The notes: a model not told the origin generated them from the sequence alone. A DNA stretch of 64,000 nucleotides from Bacillota bacterium (GCA_017433375.1 JAFRHG010000014.1:62001-126000), one strand, 5' to 3'. Counted from the first letter of the stretch, positions 27,450-36,456 are shown. Numbers and translations are program-made.

Positions 27450-28715
27450 GGCGCCGGCTTCCGTTGCCTTTGCGTCGGCATCTTCCGCCTCCGCCTTCTT
27501 CGGCTTGCCGAAGTCCTCGAGCCACTTCACCATGAAGGGGATCCGCAGGGGACCTTCCGTGAGGATGTCGTAGAGTTTGACCCAGAAGGGCGCGCACAGG
27601 GACACGCCGGTCAGCAGGGCGCTGCCGTAGACCATGGGGAAGAAGATCCAGAGGTTCTTCGGGCACTTGCCCACCAGCGGATCCAGTACCCCGCAGTTCC
27701 ACAGCCAGATGGCGCCGGCGATGGAGAGCACGGTCACGACGATGGAAACCGTCCAGTTGTTGTGCTTCCGGTGGGCCAGGGAGATCAGGGAGAACCAGGC
27801 GACGATCAGCGCGGAGATGGCGCCCAGGTAGAGACCCTTGATCTTGATGATGTGCCGCAGGCCGAGATGGAAGATGTAGATGGGCATGGTGTTGGTTCCC
27901 ACATAGCAGAGAAAATTCCGTGTCGAGGGAAGGATGTTGACCATCAGGGTGATCCATCCGCAGGCCAGACAGAAGACCAGACCCCGGTACCAGAAGTCAT
28001 CCCAGAGGGAGACGCCGAGGGCCGAGGCGCTGTCTTTGAGCAGGAACCAGGAGAGCCGCGGTCCGGTAAAGACCAGCCAGATGGAGCAGCCTACCAGGGC
28101 AGCCGCCAGCAGGACGATGATCACCGGATGGCGCTTCAGGGTACGCACCTTGTCCAGGGTTTCCTTGGAGCAGTAGTAGCCGATCAGGAAAAACGGGAAG
28201 TAGGAAAAGACCCTTCCCAGAGCCAGATAATCGTTAAAAGGCAACGCTCCCGCGGCGAACATCATGATGATGCTCATGGGCAGGGCCCACTGGAACTTGA
28301 TGATGTCCCGCAGGAAGAAGCGGTAGAGGAACAGGGCGAACAGGAACCACAGGGCGAAAGGCGGCGTCAGGTAAGAGAACCAGTGGCCGATGCCCGTGTC
28401 GAAGCCGTAGCCCGCGATCATGGTAATCGTGGTGAAGACCAGATAGGGCCAGAGGATGCTGCGGAACGCGGTATCGTGAGCCCGGTCAGGTTTTTTGGAA
28501 AAGTATCCGGACAGGAACATGAAGGCCTGCATGACGAATACGTTGATGGTGATGTACATGAAGCCGCAGAAGGATTCGTGCGCGAATCCGGGTGCGTACA
28601 GGGCCTGGTACCAGTTGGCCGAGGCCTTGGTGAAATGGGACACGGGAATCGACAGCATCAGAATACCGCGAAAAGTGTCGAACATGTAATCACGCTCTTT
28701 GATGATTTCTCCCAT
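27438..28715 (-). CDS. Acyltransferase 3 family membrane protein
   Basis: A 425-residue integral membrane protein with about ten hydrophobic helices. The family start is RDYMFDTFRGILMLSIPVSH (here FRG rather than the common LRG, and the histidine of the first helix). A later H-x-x-L segment is IYIFHLGLRHIIKI. Acyltransferase 3 (OafA/NodX-like) proteins O-acylate surface glycans or antibiotics. The C-terminus is a cytoplasmic Ala/Glu/Lys tail. GGAGGG precedes the ATG on the minus strand. It stands alone between oppositely oriented units, so the acceptor is unknown. Confidence 0.85.
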   Translation of the reverse strand: MGEIIKERDYMFDTFRGILMLSIPVSHFTKASANWYQALYAPGFAHESFCGFMYITINVFVMQAFMFLSGYFSKKPDRAHDTAFRSILWPYLVFTTITMIAGYGFDTGIGHWFSYLTPPFALWFLFALFLYRFFLRDIIKFQWALPMSIIMMFAAGALPFNDYLALGRVFSYFPFFLIGYYCSKETLDKVRTLKRHPVIIVLLAAALVGCSIWLVFTGPRLSWFLLKDSASALGVSLWDDFWYRGLVFCLACGWITLMVNILPSTRNFLCYVGTNTMPIYIFHLGLRHIIKIKGLYLGAISALIVAWFSLISLAHRKHNNWTVSIVVTVLSIAGAIWLWNCGVLDPLVGKCPKNLWIFFPMVYGSALLTGVSLCAPFWVKLYDILTEGPLRIPFMVKWLEDFGKPKKAEAEDADAKATEAGAEKK

Positions 28716-28818
28716 GATTCATCCCTCCAACATTGATGAATGCTACGTTGTATATGATAACAGAACTCGGGTGAAGTGACAAGAAAAGGATTGCTTCTTC
28801 CCGAGGGGGATTTAGGGT

Positions 28819-28828
28819 ATGGTATAAT
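28819..28828 (+). promoter_or_regulatory. Extended -10 promoter without -35, possibly giving a leaderless mRNA
   Basis: TATGG followed by TATAAT (28823-28828) is a perfect extended -10 element (T-R-T-G-N-TATAAT). No -35 is visible. Transcription would begin near 28835, at or next to the ATG at 28836, leaving no room for a ribosome-binding site. Confidence 0.65.
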
Positions 28829-28835
28829 GATGGAC

Positions 28836-30008
28836 ATGAGTCAGGAGAGTGAATTCTACAATCGAATGCGGCCGGCGGCTGACCGGCTCCGGGCAGCGGC
28901 GGAGAGTTCGGCGCACCCGGAGACAGAGGCGGCGCCGAGCGAAGCTACAGAGGCAGCGCCCGGGGAGGGCGGAATCCGGGTCTCCCAATCGGAGGGCGGA
29001 TTTGTCTGCGAAAAGACCTTTCTGGACGGCCAGTTCCTGGCCCGGATCTGGATCCCCGAAGAGGGGCCGGTCCGGGGAGAAGTCATCGACCTGGATACAG
29101 GGGAGGAGTATCTGCCCATCCGCTCCCGCAATCAGATCGGCGGATTCGTGGGGACGGTGCGGGAAGCCTACCGGGAAGTCCTGAAAGAAATCGGGGACGC
29201 CTTTTTCCTGCCGGTCCATTTTATCTGGGACCAGTCCAACCGGATCGCCGAAGGGATCCGGAAGGAGTGGGGCGTGGAACCCTCGTTTCCCTGGGAAAGG
29301 GACCCGGGAAGCGGGACCTTTTCCTGCCGGGAGAACGGCCGGTGGTTCGGCGTGCTGCTGCCCGTTGCCTTTGGGAAACTGAGGGCGCCGGAAGAAAGCG
29401 CAGGGCCGGCCCGCGACAGGGAGGAACTGGTGGAGGTCATCAACCTGAAGGGGGACCCGGACCGCATACCTGAGCTGACGAAGACCCGGGGGATCTATCC
29501 CGCCTGGCACATGAACAAGACCCACTGGATCAGCGTGATCCTGGACGACACCCTGACCGACGATCAGGTGATGGAGCTGATCCGGGAAAGCCATCGCCTG
29601 GTAACGGAGAAGCACAGGGGATCCGGCATCCGCAGCGGCGCCTGGATGATTCCCTCCAATCCGAAGATCTACGATGTGGATGCAGGATTCGCCGGGGGCG
29701 CGACCATAGACTGGCATCAGCACAACGACATCCGGGAGGGGGACGAGGTGTTCATCTACAGCGCCGCACCCAACTCCGCCATCATGTACCGGTGCCGGGT
29801 GGAAGCGGCGAACCTGCCCTATGACGGGATGTTCCGGGAGAGCCGGGGATACGAGCGGTCAATGCGGATCAGCCTGGTCGAAAAATATCCGCCGGACAGA
29901 TTTCCCCTGTCCTTTCTCAAAGCCAACGGCGGCTCGGTGGTGCGCAGCGCCAGAAGCATGCCGCCTCAGCTGTATGAAGCGATCCTGCGGGATCTGAGGG
30001 AGGATTGA
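28836..30008 (+). CDS. MmcQ/YjbR-like domain protein fused to an EVE-like domain
   Basis: 390 residues from the ATG at 28836, chosen because the extended -10 at 28823 excludes the earlier starts in the open frame (28776, 28827 and 28830). An N-terminal domain (about 30-110, including FLDGQFLARIWI and NQIGGFVGTVREAYREVL) precedes a MmcQ/YjbR-type domain (about 115-245, including KGDPDRIPELTK and YPAWHMNKTHWISVIL). The C-terminal part (about 255-390; AWMIPSNPKIYDVDAGF, IDWHQHNDIREGDEVFIYSA, SAIMYRCRVEAANLPYDGMF) looks like an EVE/PUA-type domain, a fold known to bind modified bases. A DNA-binding module joined to a possible modified-base reader is notable. Domain borders are estimates. Confidence 0.75.
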   Translation: MSQESEFYNRMRPAADRLRAAAESSAHPETEAAPSEATEAAPGEGGIRVSQSEGGFVCEKTFLDGQFLARIWIPEEGPVRGEVIDLDTGEEYLPIRSRNQIGGFVGTVREAYREVLKEIGDAFFLPVHFIWDQSNRIAEGIRKEWGVEPSFPWERDPGSGTFSCRENGRWFGVLLPVAFGKLRAPEESAGPARDREELVEVINLKGDPDRIPELTKTRGIYPAWHMNKTHWISVILDDTLTDDQVMELIRESHRLVTEKHRGSGIRSGAWMIPSNPKIYDVDAGFAGGATIDWHQHNDIREGDEVFIYSAAPNSAIMYRCRVEAANLPYDGMFRESRGYERSMRISLVEKYPPDRFPLSFLKANGGSVVRSARSMPPQLYEAILRDLRED

Positions 30009-30011
30009 TCC

Positions 30012-30386
30012 ATGTCCATGGCCTGGATTGCCTTTACCTGTGCCATATTTGCCCTTGCCGGGCTGCTGCTGGTAGCCTACATATCCGAGGACGATTTTGA
30101 GGGAGACTGGGTCTGCGCGGGAACCATGGTCGGCGACCGGTTCGCGCCCTATCCCGGCGGGTTCATCCACAGCGAGATCGTCATCGAAGATGACCGGGTT
30201 CAGTATTTTATCGCCGGGGAGCAGGTGAGCGCCACCTACCGGCGGCGGAAGATCCAGGTTGAGCTGGCGGCGCAGATCGTTATGGAGTATCGGCTTTCCA
30301 TTGAGGAGGGCAGACTGATCATGCAGGATCAGAACGGGACCCGGCTGGTCTATGAGCGGCTTCCCGAGGAGGCGGTTCCCCGGTAG
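30012..30386 (+). CDS. Small membrane-anchored protein of unknown function
   Basis: 124 residues: an N-terminal membrane helix (about 4-23, MAWIAFTCAIFALAGLLLVA) and an extracytoplasmic, probably beta-rich domain (EGDWVCAGTMVGDRFAPYPG onward) that is lipocalin-like in rhythm, although I recognise no family. It follows the YjbR-EVE gene by 3 bases with GGGAGG as ribosome-binding site, so it is co-transcribed. One TTGCCTTT octamer lies at its sixth codon. Confidence 0.65.
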   Translation: MSMAWIAFTCAIFALAGLLLVAYISEDDFEGDWVCAGTMVGDRFAPYPGGFIHSEIVIEDDRVQYFIAGEQVSATYRRRKIQVELAAQIVMEYRLSIEEGRLIMQDQNGTRLVYERLPEEAVPR

Positions 30387-30404
30387 GGGACGGAAGGTAT
30401 GCCT

Positions 30405-31328
30405 ATGCAGAACAAACGGTATTTCAAAATCGGTGAGATCGGGGAGCTGTTCGGCCTCAATATCCGAACTCTCCGTTACTACGACGAGATCGGGCTGCTG
30501 AAGCCGGACCATACGGACCCGGACAGCGGGTACCGCTATTACAGCACGTCCCAGTTCGAGCCCCTGAATACGATCCGCTATCTGCGGGAGCTGGACGTTC
30601 CCCTGGAGGATATCCGGAGGTTCCTGGGCAGCCGGGATGTGGACGCCATGAAGGAGATGCTCGGGGAGCAGATCAGGGACATCGAGGAAAGGCAACGGAG
30701 CCTGGAGGGAATCCGCCGGAAACTGAACGGCCGCCTGGAGCAGATTCGGGCAGCGCAGGAGGAACCTCTGGGGAAGGTGGAGATCCACCGGCTGCCTGCC
30801 CGGGAGGCGCTGCTTCTTCGCTACGCCCTGAAGCCGGACAGCGATCTGGAATACCCGATCCGCCTGCTGGCAAGCAGCCACGGGACCCGGGGAATATTCC
30901 TGGGAATGGTGGGGCTGTCCATCGACCAGAGCCGGCTTGAGGAGAACCGGTTCGAGCATTACGATTATATCTTCCTGCTGCCGGAACCGGAGGTGGGCAG
31001 GGCTGCCGCCGCCGAAGAAGCCGCCGGCGCGGCCGGAGAAACCGGCGACGGAGAAGCTGCCGGCTCGGCCGAAGAAGCCGCCGGCGCTGTCGGGGAAACC
31101 GGCGACACAGGCTGCGGAATCTTTCCGGCAGGGGATTATGCGGTTCTGCGCTTTGGCGGCACCCACCAGGGGGCGGCGGACCATTACCGGAAACTAGTCA
31201 GGGGGATCGCCCGCCGGGGCTATGAGATCTGCGGCAATTCTCTCGAGATCACCCTCATCGACTACGGCATGACCAGCGATCCGGGAAACTTCGTGACAGA
31301 GATCCAGATTCCGGTCCGAAAGAAGTGA
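30405..31328 (+). CDS. MerR-family regulator with GyrI-like effector domain
   Basis: 307 residues from the ATG at 30405, which has GGAAGG at good spacing; the ATG at 30399 is too close. An N-terminal MerR winged helix (FKIGEIGELFGLNIRTLRYY DEIGLL) is followed by a coiled coil (about 75-120) and a C-terminal GyrI-like ligand-binding domain (KVEIHRLPAREALLLRY ... GDYAVLRFGG), the layout of BmrR/BltR multidrug sensors. The ligand domain is interrupted by an Ala/Gly/Glu insertion of two 19-residue repeats (DNA period 57 bases, from 31011). A MerR-type operator lies at 31771, before the next gene. Confidence 0.88.
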   Translation: MQNKRYFKIGEIGELFGLNIRTLRYYDEIGLLKPDHTDPDSGYRYYSTSQFEPLNTIRYLRELDVPLEDIRRFLGSRDVDAMKEMLGEQIRDIEERQRSLEGIRRKLNGRLEQIRAAQEEPLGKVEIHRLPAREALLLRYALKPDSDLEYPIRLLASSHGTRGIFLGMVGLSIDQSRLEENRFEHYDYIFLLPEPEVGRAAAAEEAAGAAGETGDGEAAGSAEEAAGAVGETGDTGCGIFPAGDYAVLRFGGTHQGAADHYRKLVRGIARRGYEICGNSLEITLIDYGMTSDPGNFVTEIQIPVRKK

Positions 31329-31770
31329 AGGCATCCCCAGATGGCCAGGTAATGGCAAGCAGCCCGGGGCGGACAGTCCTGAACAGGTGGCCCGGGATGC
31401 AGCTCGGTGCTTTTGGAAAATACTGGACGTCGCATTTCCCTTAATCATGTATTATTCTGATGATAAACGGTGATCCGTATAGTTGGGACATGGCTGGATA
31501 TGGTGGAGAAGTGACCGACAGGGATTCTGACTGACTTTCTCAACAAAACTGGTGATTCATCAGAGCAAGTCGGAAATGTCACATAGCCAGGGCCCGCGGC
31601 TTCCGTTGACTATTGAATTGAGACGGATTGGCTGCCGGAAATTATACGGATCAGCGGGTTACTGCTGAAAAATACAAGGTTTTGGATGACGGTCTTCTCC
31701 GGCAGCGATCCTGAGTAAGGAATCAGAGCGGGAGCCTGCGCCCCGGCCGCCGCCTTTTTCAAAAAAAGCA
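31329..31770. other. Gene-free interval after the MerR gene
   Basis: No open frame here has a plausible start and composition. CCCGGG occurs at 31363 and 31391 and can form a weak hairpin. No terminator with a T-run is visible after the regulator gene, and no riboswitch or T-box signature was recognised. Confidence 0.4.
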
Positions 31771-31801
31771 TTGACTCTCCAGTTGCTGGAGAGTTTATTC
31801 T
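31771..31801 (+). promoter_or_regulatory. MerR-type promoter: 19-base spacer with central dyad
   Basis: -35 TTGACT (31771-31776) and -10 TATTCT (31796-31801) are separated by 19 bases, over-long for sigma-A but the hallmark of MerR-activated promoters. The spacer carries a perfect dyad, ACTCTCCAG (31774-31782) TTG CTGGAGAGT (31786-31794). B. subtilis BmrR-type operators begin similarly (TTGACTCTCC). The MerR gene at 30405 is the obvious candidate regulator (inference). Confidence 0.85.
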
Positions 31802-31822
31802 ATTTACAGGAGGTACGAGCCG

Positions 31823-32503
31823 ATGATCGGAACACTGGTAAACGTCGGAACGATTATTGCGGGAAGCCTGATGGGCGGCCTGGTCAAAAAACTGATCAGC
31901 GAGCGCATCAACGCCTGCCTGTTCAACGCCATGGGCCTGGCGGCCTTCGGCCTGGGAATCAACGCCGTGGTGAAAAACATGTCGGACAGCACCTATCCCG
32001 TGCTCTTTATCGCCAGCCTGGCCATCGGCGGCGTCATCGGAACCCTGCTTGATCTGGACGGGAGGGTGGGACGGCTGACCTCCCGCAAAGGCGACGGCAA
32101 GCTGGGGCAGGGGCTGGTGACCGGATCCCTGCTGTTCTGCGTGGGCACCCTGTCCATTCTTGGTCCGGTGCAGAGCGCCCTATATCAGGATCACACCTTC
32201 CTCTACACCAACGCTACCCTGGACCTGGTGACGGCCATGGTGCTGGCTGCCACCTACGGGATCGGGATGTGCCTTGCGGCGGGAATCCTCTTTCTCTGGC
32301 AGGGCGGCATCTACGGTCTGACCCTCCTCTGCGGCAACGTGATCACGGACACCATGATGACGGAACTGTCCATCGTCGGCGGCTTCCTCATCGCCATGTC
32401 CGGCCTGTCCATTCTGGAGATCAAGGACTGCAAGACCCTGAACTTCCTGCCGGCCCTGTTCATTCCGGTGATCTGGTGCCTGCTGGCACCGAAGCTTTTC
32501 TGA
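31823..32503 (+). CDS. DUF554-family membrane protein
   Basis: A 226-residue protein with about seven hydrophobic segments. The opening GTLVNVGTIIAGSLMGGLVK and the later SLAIGGVIGTLLDLD, GSLLFCVGTLSILGP and TELSIVGGFLIAMSGL are characteristic of the DUF554 (YdfK-like) family, whose transport or other role is not known. ACAGGAGG precedes the ATG. Expression from the MerR-type promoter at 31771 suggests induction by a small molecule, perhaps with an export role (inference). Confidence 0.9.
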   Translation: MIGTLVNVGTIIAGSLMGGLVKKLISERINACLFNAMGLAAFGLGINAVVKNMSDSTYPVLFIASLAIGGVIGTLLDLDGRVGRLTSRKGDGKLGQGLVTGSLLFCVGTLSILGPVQSALYQDHTFLYTNATLDLVTAMVLAATYGIGMCLAAGILFLWQGGIYGLTLLCGNVITDTMMTELSIVGGFLIAMSGLSILEIKDCKTLNFLPALFIPVIWCLLAPKLF

Positions 32504-32571
32504 GGACAAAGGCAATTCCGCGGGACGGATCGGAAATACAATTTTAATACAATAGAAAGGGTGCTGAGCGT

Positions 32572-32600
32572 TTGACTAACCCCACATTTTTGTATATTGT
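32572..32600 (+). promoter_or_regulatory. Promoter of the APC permease
   Basis: TTGACT (32572-32577), a 17-base spacer and TATTGT (32595-32600). It lies 50 bases before the permease start. Confidence 0.55.
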
Positions 32601-32650
32601 TAATGTATACATGACGCCACCACTGTAGAGTGTTAAAAAGGAGAAGAAGT

Positions 32651-34099
32651 ATGGGAAACAATGGAGGAAGACAAGAACTGCAGCGGTCCCTGAACATGAA
32701 GGACGTACTCGCGCTTGCCTTTGGCACCATGATCGGGTGGGGCTGGATCATGCTGGCCGGATCGTGGGTCGGCAACGGAGGCTCCATCGGAGCCATGATT
32801 GCCTTTGGCTTCGGCGGCGTCATGGCCATCTTTGTGGGACTGACCTATGCAGAGCTGACACCGGCACTGCCCCTTTCCGGCGGTGAGCTGGTGTTCTCGT
32901 ACCGGGCCATGGGCTACAACGCCTCATGGTTCACCGGGTGGATGATCACATTGGCCTATCTGGGCGTGGCGGCGTGGGAAGGACCGGCGCTGGCCCGCGC
33001 GCTGGAATTCCTGTTCGTCGGAGTACTTCCCCAGGGAGGTACGCTCTGGACGATTCAGGGTTCGGACGTTACCACTACATTTTTGCTCATCGCGATCGTT
33101 GGCGCCGTCATCATGACCTTCGTCAACTACAAAGGCGCCAAAGCGTCGGCGGTATTCCAGACCGTAGCGACGGTGGCCATGGCCATCGGCGGAATCTCTT
33201 TCGCCATCTGCGGCACGGCAACCGGTTCTCTGGACAACTTCCTGCCTCTGTTCACTGACGGCAAGGGCTTCGTCGCCGTCATGCTGGCAGTGCCGGCTAT
33301 GTTCGTCGGATTCGACGTTATCCCCCAGGCGGCGGAGGAAATGAACATTCCCCTGAACAAGATCGCCAAGGTGCTGATCATCTCCATCTGCATGGCAGCC
33401 TTCTGGTACTGCCTGATGATCTTTGCCGTGGCCATCTCCACACCGGGGGATGTGCTGAACGGATTCGTCAGTGATGACAGTGCGGTACCCGTGGCGAACT
33501 GCTTCGCCTTCTGCATGAACGCGCCCATCTTCGGCAAGTTCATGATCATCGCGGCCATGTGCGGCATCCTGACCTCCTGGAACGGATTTGTCGTGGGCGC
33601 CTCCCGGGTCATCTTCTCCATGGCGAGAGCCAAAATGCTGCCGGAGGTCTTTGCGAAAGTGCATCCCAAGTACGGCTCCCCGGTGGGCGCTGTCCTGCTG
33701 GTCGGCGTGCTGACCTGCCTCTCCCCGCTGTTGGGAAGAAGCGCTCTTGTCTGGCTGGTGGACGCCGCTGCCTTCGGCACCGTCGTCGCTTACTTCATGG
33801 TATCCCTTTCCTTCTTCGTGCTGAGAAGGAAAGAGCCGGATCTGAAGAGGCCCTTCCAGGCCAAGGCGGGCACTTTCGTCGGCGCCATGGCCATGCTGGT
33901 CGCTCTCTTCTTCCTCTGGCTCTATCTGCCCAAGCTGGGAAGCCCGGCGCCGCTCACCGGCATCGAGTGGGGCCTCTGCGGCGGATGGATCGTTCTGGGC
34001 ATCATCCTGTTCTTCATCAACAAGGCAGGAAGGAACGGCAAGACCCCGGCGGGAGAGATCGAGTATCTCATGTTCGGCGACAAGTACAAGAGGTTCTAG
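32651..34099 (+). CDS. APC-superfamily amino acid permease
   Basis: 482 residues with about twelve membrane helices. Helix 1 carries the substrate-binding glycine motif F-G-T-M-I-G-W-G-W, and helix 6 lies around FVGFDVIPQAAEEM. The ATG at 32651 follows AAGGAGAAG; the longer frame starts at an unlikely GTG that would include the ribosome-binding site. Substrate is not assignable; amino acids or amines are likely. It stands alone with its own promoter and a terminator-like hairpin at 34222. Two TTGCCTTT octamers lie close together near the start (32715, 32799). Confidence 0.9.
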   Translation: MGNNGGRQELQRSLNMKDVLALAFGTMIGWGWIMLAGSWVGNGGSIGAMIAFGFGGVMAIFVGLTYAELTPALPLSGGELVFSYRAMGYNASWFTGWMITLAYLGVAAWEGPALARALEFLFVGVLPQGGTLWTIQGSDVTTTFLLIAIVGAVIMTFVNYKGAKASAVFQTVATVAMAIGGISFAICGTATGSLDNFLPLFTDGKGFVAVMLAVPAMFVGFDVIPQAAEEMNIPLNKIAKVLIISICMAAFWYCLMIFAVAISTPGDVLNGFVSDDSAVPVANCFAFCMNAPIFGKFMIIAAMCGILTSWNGFVVGASRVIFSMARAKMLPEVFAKVHPKYGSPVGAVLLVGVLTCLSPLLGRSALVWLVDAAAFGTVVAYFMVSLSFFVLRRKEPDLKRPFQAKAGTFVGAMAMLVALFFLWLYLPKLGSPAPLTGIEWGLCGGWIVLGIILFFINKAGRNGKTPAGEIEYLMFGDKYKRF

Positions 34100-34221
34100 C
34101 GGCCGTCCGCGTACCGGGACTGTTTGGCTGCTGCGGTTGCCTGGGGCAGTCCGGCCCCGCGGCTGGCGTGTGAACCGCGCTCTGCAGCCTGCGGGCGCGA
34201 AAGCCGCAAAAGTATGACAAA

Positions 34222-34269
34222 AGGGGCTGTTGCACGCGAACATTTCAAATGTCTATGGCAACAACCCCT
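34222..34269. terminator. Bidirectional terminator-like hairpin between convergent genes
   Basis: AGGGGCTGTTGC (34222-34233) and GCAACAACCCCT (34258-34269) pair over 12 bp with one mismatch around a 24-base loop. On the minus strand it is followed by TTTTGTC, on the plus strand by CCTGTTTT. It can end both the permease transcript and the leftward LRR gene transcript. Confidence 0.65.
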
Positions 34270-34334
34270 CCTGTTTTCGCTGTCGCTGCTGCATCAGAAC
34301 AAGACGCAGGAAGTGATTGCGGATTACCCCGCTG

Positions 34335-35678
34335 CTATTTGATCTTGATCTTTACGACGGTCGTTCTGGTCAGCGGATAATAGTTGGCGTTTCCGGCCGC
34401 GCTGACGTTGACTTTCACTTTGTAGGTCCCCTTCTTCAGACCTTTTTTGACGGTGATCTTGCCCGTGCTGCTGTTGATCTTGATCTTCTTGCCGTACTTC
34501 TTGTTGACCTTCTTGGATCCCACGCTGACCTTCTGGTAGGTCACCATTCCCTGGGCGTTGTTCACCGTGAAGGCCCGGTCGGCGCTGATGGTCTGGGCCT
34601 TTTTCTTCAGCTTCTTGCGCTTCACCTTGACGGTCTTGCCCGTGACGGTCATGGGATTGGCCTGGATCGCCGGCGTGTCGGGATCGCCGTTGATGTGGAT
34701 GTTCGTATCGTAGTCGTATACCACCTTGATCTTAGAATCCTTCAGGATCTCTCCCAGCGGACTGGTGGGATCGATGCCGGCCGTCAGCTGTTTCCACTGG
34801 GCTTCCGTGCCGCGGTAACAGATCTCCTGCAGGTTCTCACACCCCCCAAACTCGCGATCCGAAATGAATGTCAGCGTAGAGGGAAGGACGACTTTCTTCA
34901 GTTCAGAGCATTGATTGAAGGCCGACATGGATTCGCCCCCATACTGCTCGCCGATCCGCGTCACGCCTTCGGGAATGATCACTTCGGTCAGGGACGTTCC
35001 TGCAAAGGCCTCGGAGCCGATCGCCTTCAGCGTCTTAGGCAGGTTGACCTGTTTCAGTCCGTCGCAGTAATAGAATGTATACCCGCCGATATTCTCCACT
35101 TCACCCAGATCTACGGTTTCTATGTTTGATCTGTCGAATGCTCTTTCCAGATTCTTTACCCCTTTGGGTATGGCGATCTGTTTTATCCCGCTGTAAGCAA
35201 ATGCACTCTCGCCTATATGCTCAAGCCCGGATGGAAGATTTACCGTAAGGCTCCCCCACGGCCCATTAGGCTGAGTGTATCCACCGCATGCATCGAATGC
35301 ACTCGCTCCAATGCTCTTCAGGCTCTCCGGAAGAACCGCCTCCTCCAGTTGCTTGTGCCACTGGAAGGCGCTGTTACCGAGAGAGGTCACACCCTCATTG
35401 ACAACGACCTTGGTGAAGTCCTCTTCCCACCAGGGCTGATTATAGCTCCACGAACTGGAATTGAATTCATAATCAGCCATCTCTCCCTCTCCCGAGATGG
35501 TGAGCACTCCGTCTCTCAGTTCCCAGGTCAGGTTATCCCCATACTTGCCGCATGTGCCGCCCTTGGTTGCATTCGCTTCCTGGGCCGTCGCGGCGAACAA
35601 AGCCAGCGCCGCCAGCAGGGCGATGAGCCCGACAACGATCTTCCTCCTGCTCTCAATAGCGATTCTTTCTGTAGTCAT
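34335..35678 (-). CDS. BspA-like leucine-rich repeat surface protein
   Basis: A 447-residue secreted protein. The start at 35678 has GGAGG upstream; the ATG at 35696 would include that site. A basic N-terminus and hydrophobic core (about 13-31) form a signal peptide with possible cleavage after A-N-A (about 37). Then come LRR_5/BspA-type repeats (about 85-290; units such as GNSAFQWHKQLEEAVLPESL and IGESAFAYSGIKQIAIPKGV). A Lys-rich C-terminal Ig-like region (about 325-447) has the pattern K-x-Y-G-K-K-I-K-I often used for wall attachment. BspA-like proteins mediate adhesion. No LPxTG motif is present. Confidence 0.88.
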   Translation of the reverse strand: MTTERIAIESRRKIVVGLIALLAALALFAATAQEANATKGGTCGKYGDNLTWELRDGVLTISGEGEMADYEFNSSSWSYNQPWWEEDFTKVVVNEGVTSLGNSAFQWHKQLEEAVLPESLKSIGASAFDACGGYTQPNGPWGSLTVNLPSGLEHIGESAFAYSGIKQIAIPKGVKNLERAFDRSNIETVDLGEVENIGGYTFYYCDGLKQVNLPKTLKAIGSEAFAGTSLTEVIIPEGVTRIGEQYGGESMSAFNQCSELKKVVLPSTLTFISDREFGGCENLQEICYRGTEAQWKQLTAGIDPTSPLGEILKDSKIKVVYDYDTNIHINGDPDTPAIQANPMTVTGKTVKVKRKKLKKKAQTISADRAFTVNNAQGMVTYQKVSVGSKKVNKKYGKKIKINSSTGKITVKKGLKKGTYKVKVNVSAAGNANYYPLTRTTVVKIKIK

Positions 35679-35696
35679 GCTGAAACCTCCTTGCAT

Positions 35697-36456
35697 CTGC
35701 TATTTAAATTGGTGAAGTGTAACATACCCTATGTATACCAGTAAACGCGGAGAATGAATAGTGACCCCAGGGCTACCTTTCCGGGTTATTTGAGAGCGGC
35801 ATTGCGGGGGGATGATCTAAGCGGAGCCTCCCGTGCCGTCAGGCGACAGGCCGGGAAGGCGCAGGGAATATGCGCCCGGCCCCGTCATGGGAAGCATCAG
35901 GAATGTTGTCCTGCGCTGAGAGGGAAGTGCAGGAAATACAGCTCTGCTTTCCGGCGGCCGCCAGGTACGCGCCGCAAGATCGGGCTGAGCGCGCGCCGCC
36001 CCCTGAAACCGGTGCGATCGGGGAGGCCGATACACCCCATCGGCCGCCTCGCACAACAGCAGCCTTTGTTCCCGCTTTTGCCGCCCTTAAGATCATCATC
36101 GACAACTCATCCGGATGGGGAGGGCCATCAAATCGTTATTTTCGAATTCTTCCGCGTTTGCCCGGGATCTACTGAGCATTACGCTGAAAGGCTATTGTGC
36201 CTGACGATCCATCCCCCGCACAGGGAGGGGCTTCTTCGATTATCCAAGGGAAATGGTGCAACAAAGGCAATCCCATTACTCAGGATTACAAGGTTTCACT
36301 CTCTGCGTCAGTCACCTTAGACCCTCGCCAACAGTCCCTGAAAAGTATTTCAGCGTCAAGGGTGCTATTTCAATGCCCGCGAAATGAGCTGCGCTGAAAA
36401 AATCAAAATTGACATAATCTGGAAGGGGGAAAGGCAACCCCGTCAGGGAAAAGGGC
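35697..36456. other. Gene-free, strongly structured GC-rich interval
   Basis: I see no convincing gene. Two hairpins share an unusual shape, with a 4-base bulge on the 5' arm and a 7-base loop. The first is GGCCGG-gaag-GCGCA with TGCGC-CCGGCC (35849-35881). The second is GTGC-gatc-GGGG-A-GGCCGAT with ATCGGCC-G-CCTC-GCAC (36012-36054). Two AAAGGCAA octamers lie at 36263 and 36430. A noncoding RNA is possible; the conserved domain IV of SRP RNA was not found. Confidence 0.45.

Noticed and set aside
31329..31770. T-box or riboswitch in the gap after the MerR gene
   Set aside because: No AGGGTGG-type T-box core, no known aptamer signature; the promoter lies at the end of the gap, so the gap is not a leader.
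35754..36320. 188-codon open frame in the gap before ylxM
   Set aside because: Arg/Pro-rich, unlike real proteins here, without ribosome-binding site, and covers two strong hairpins.
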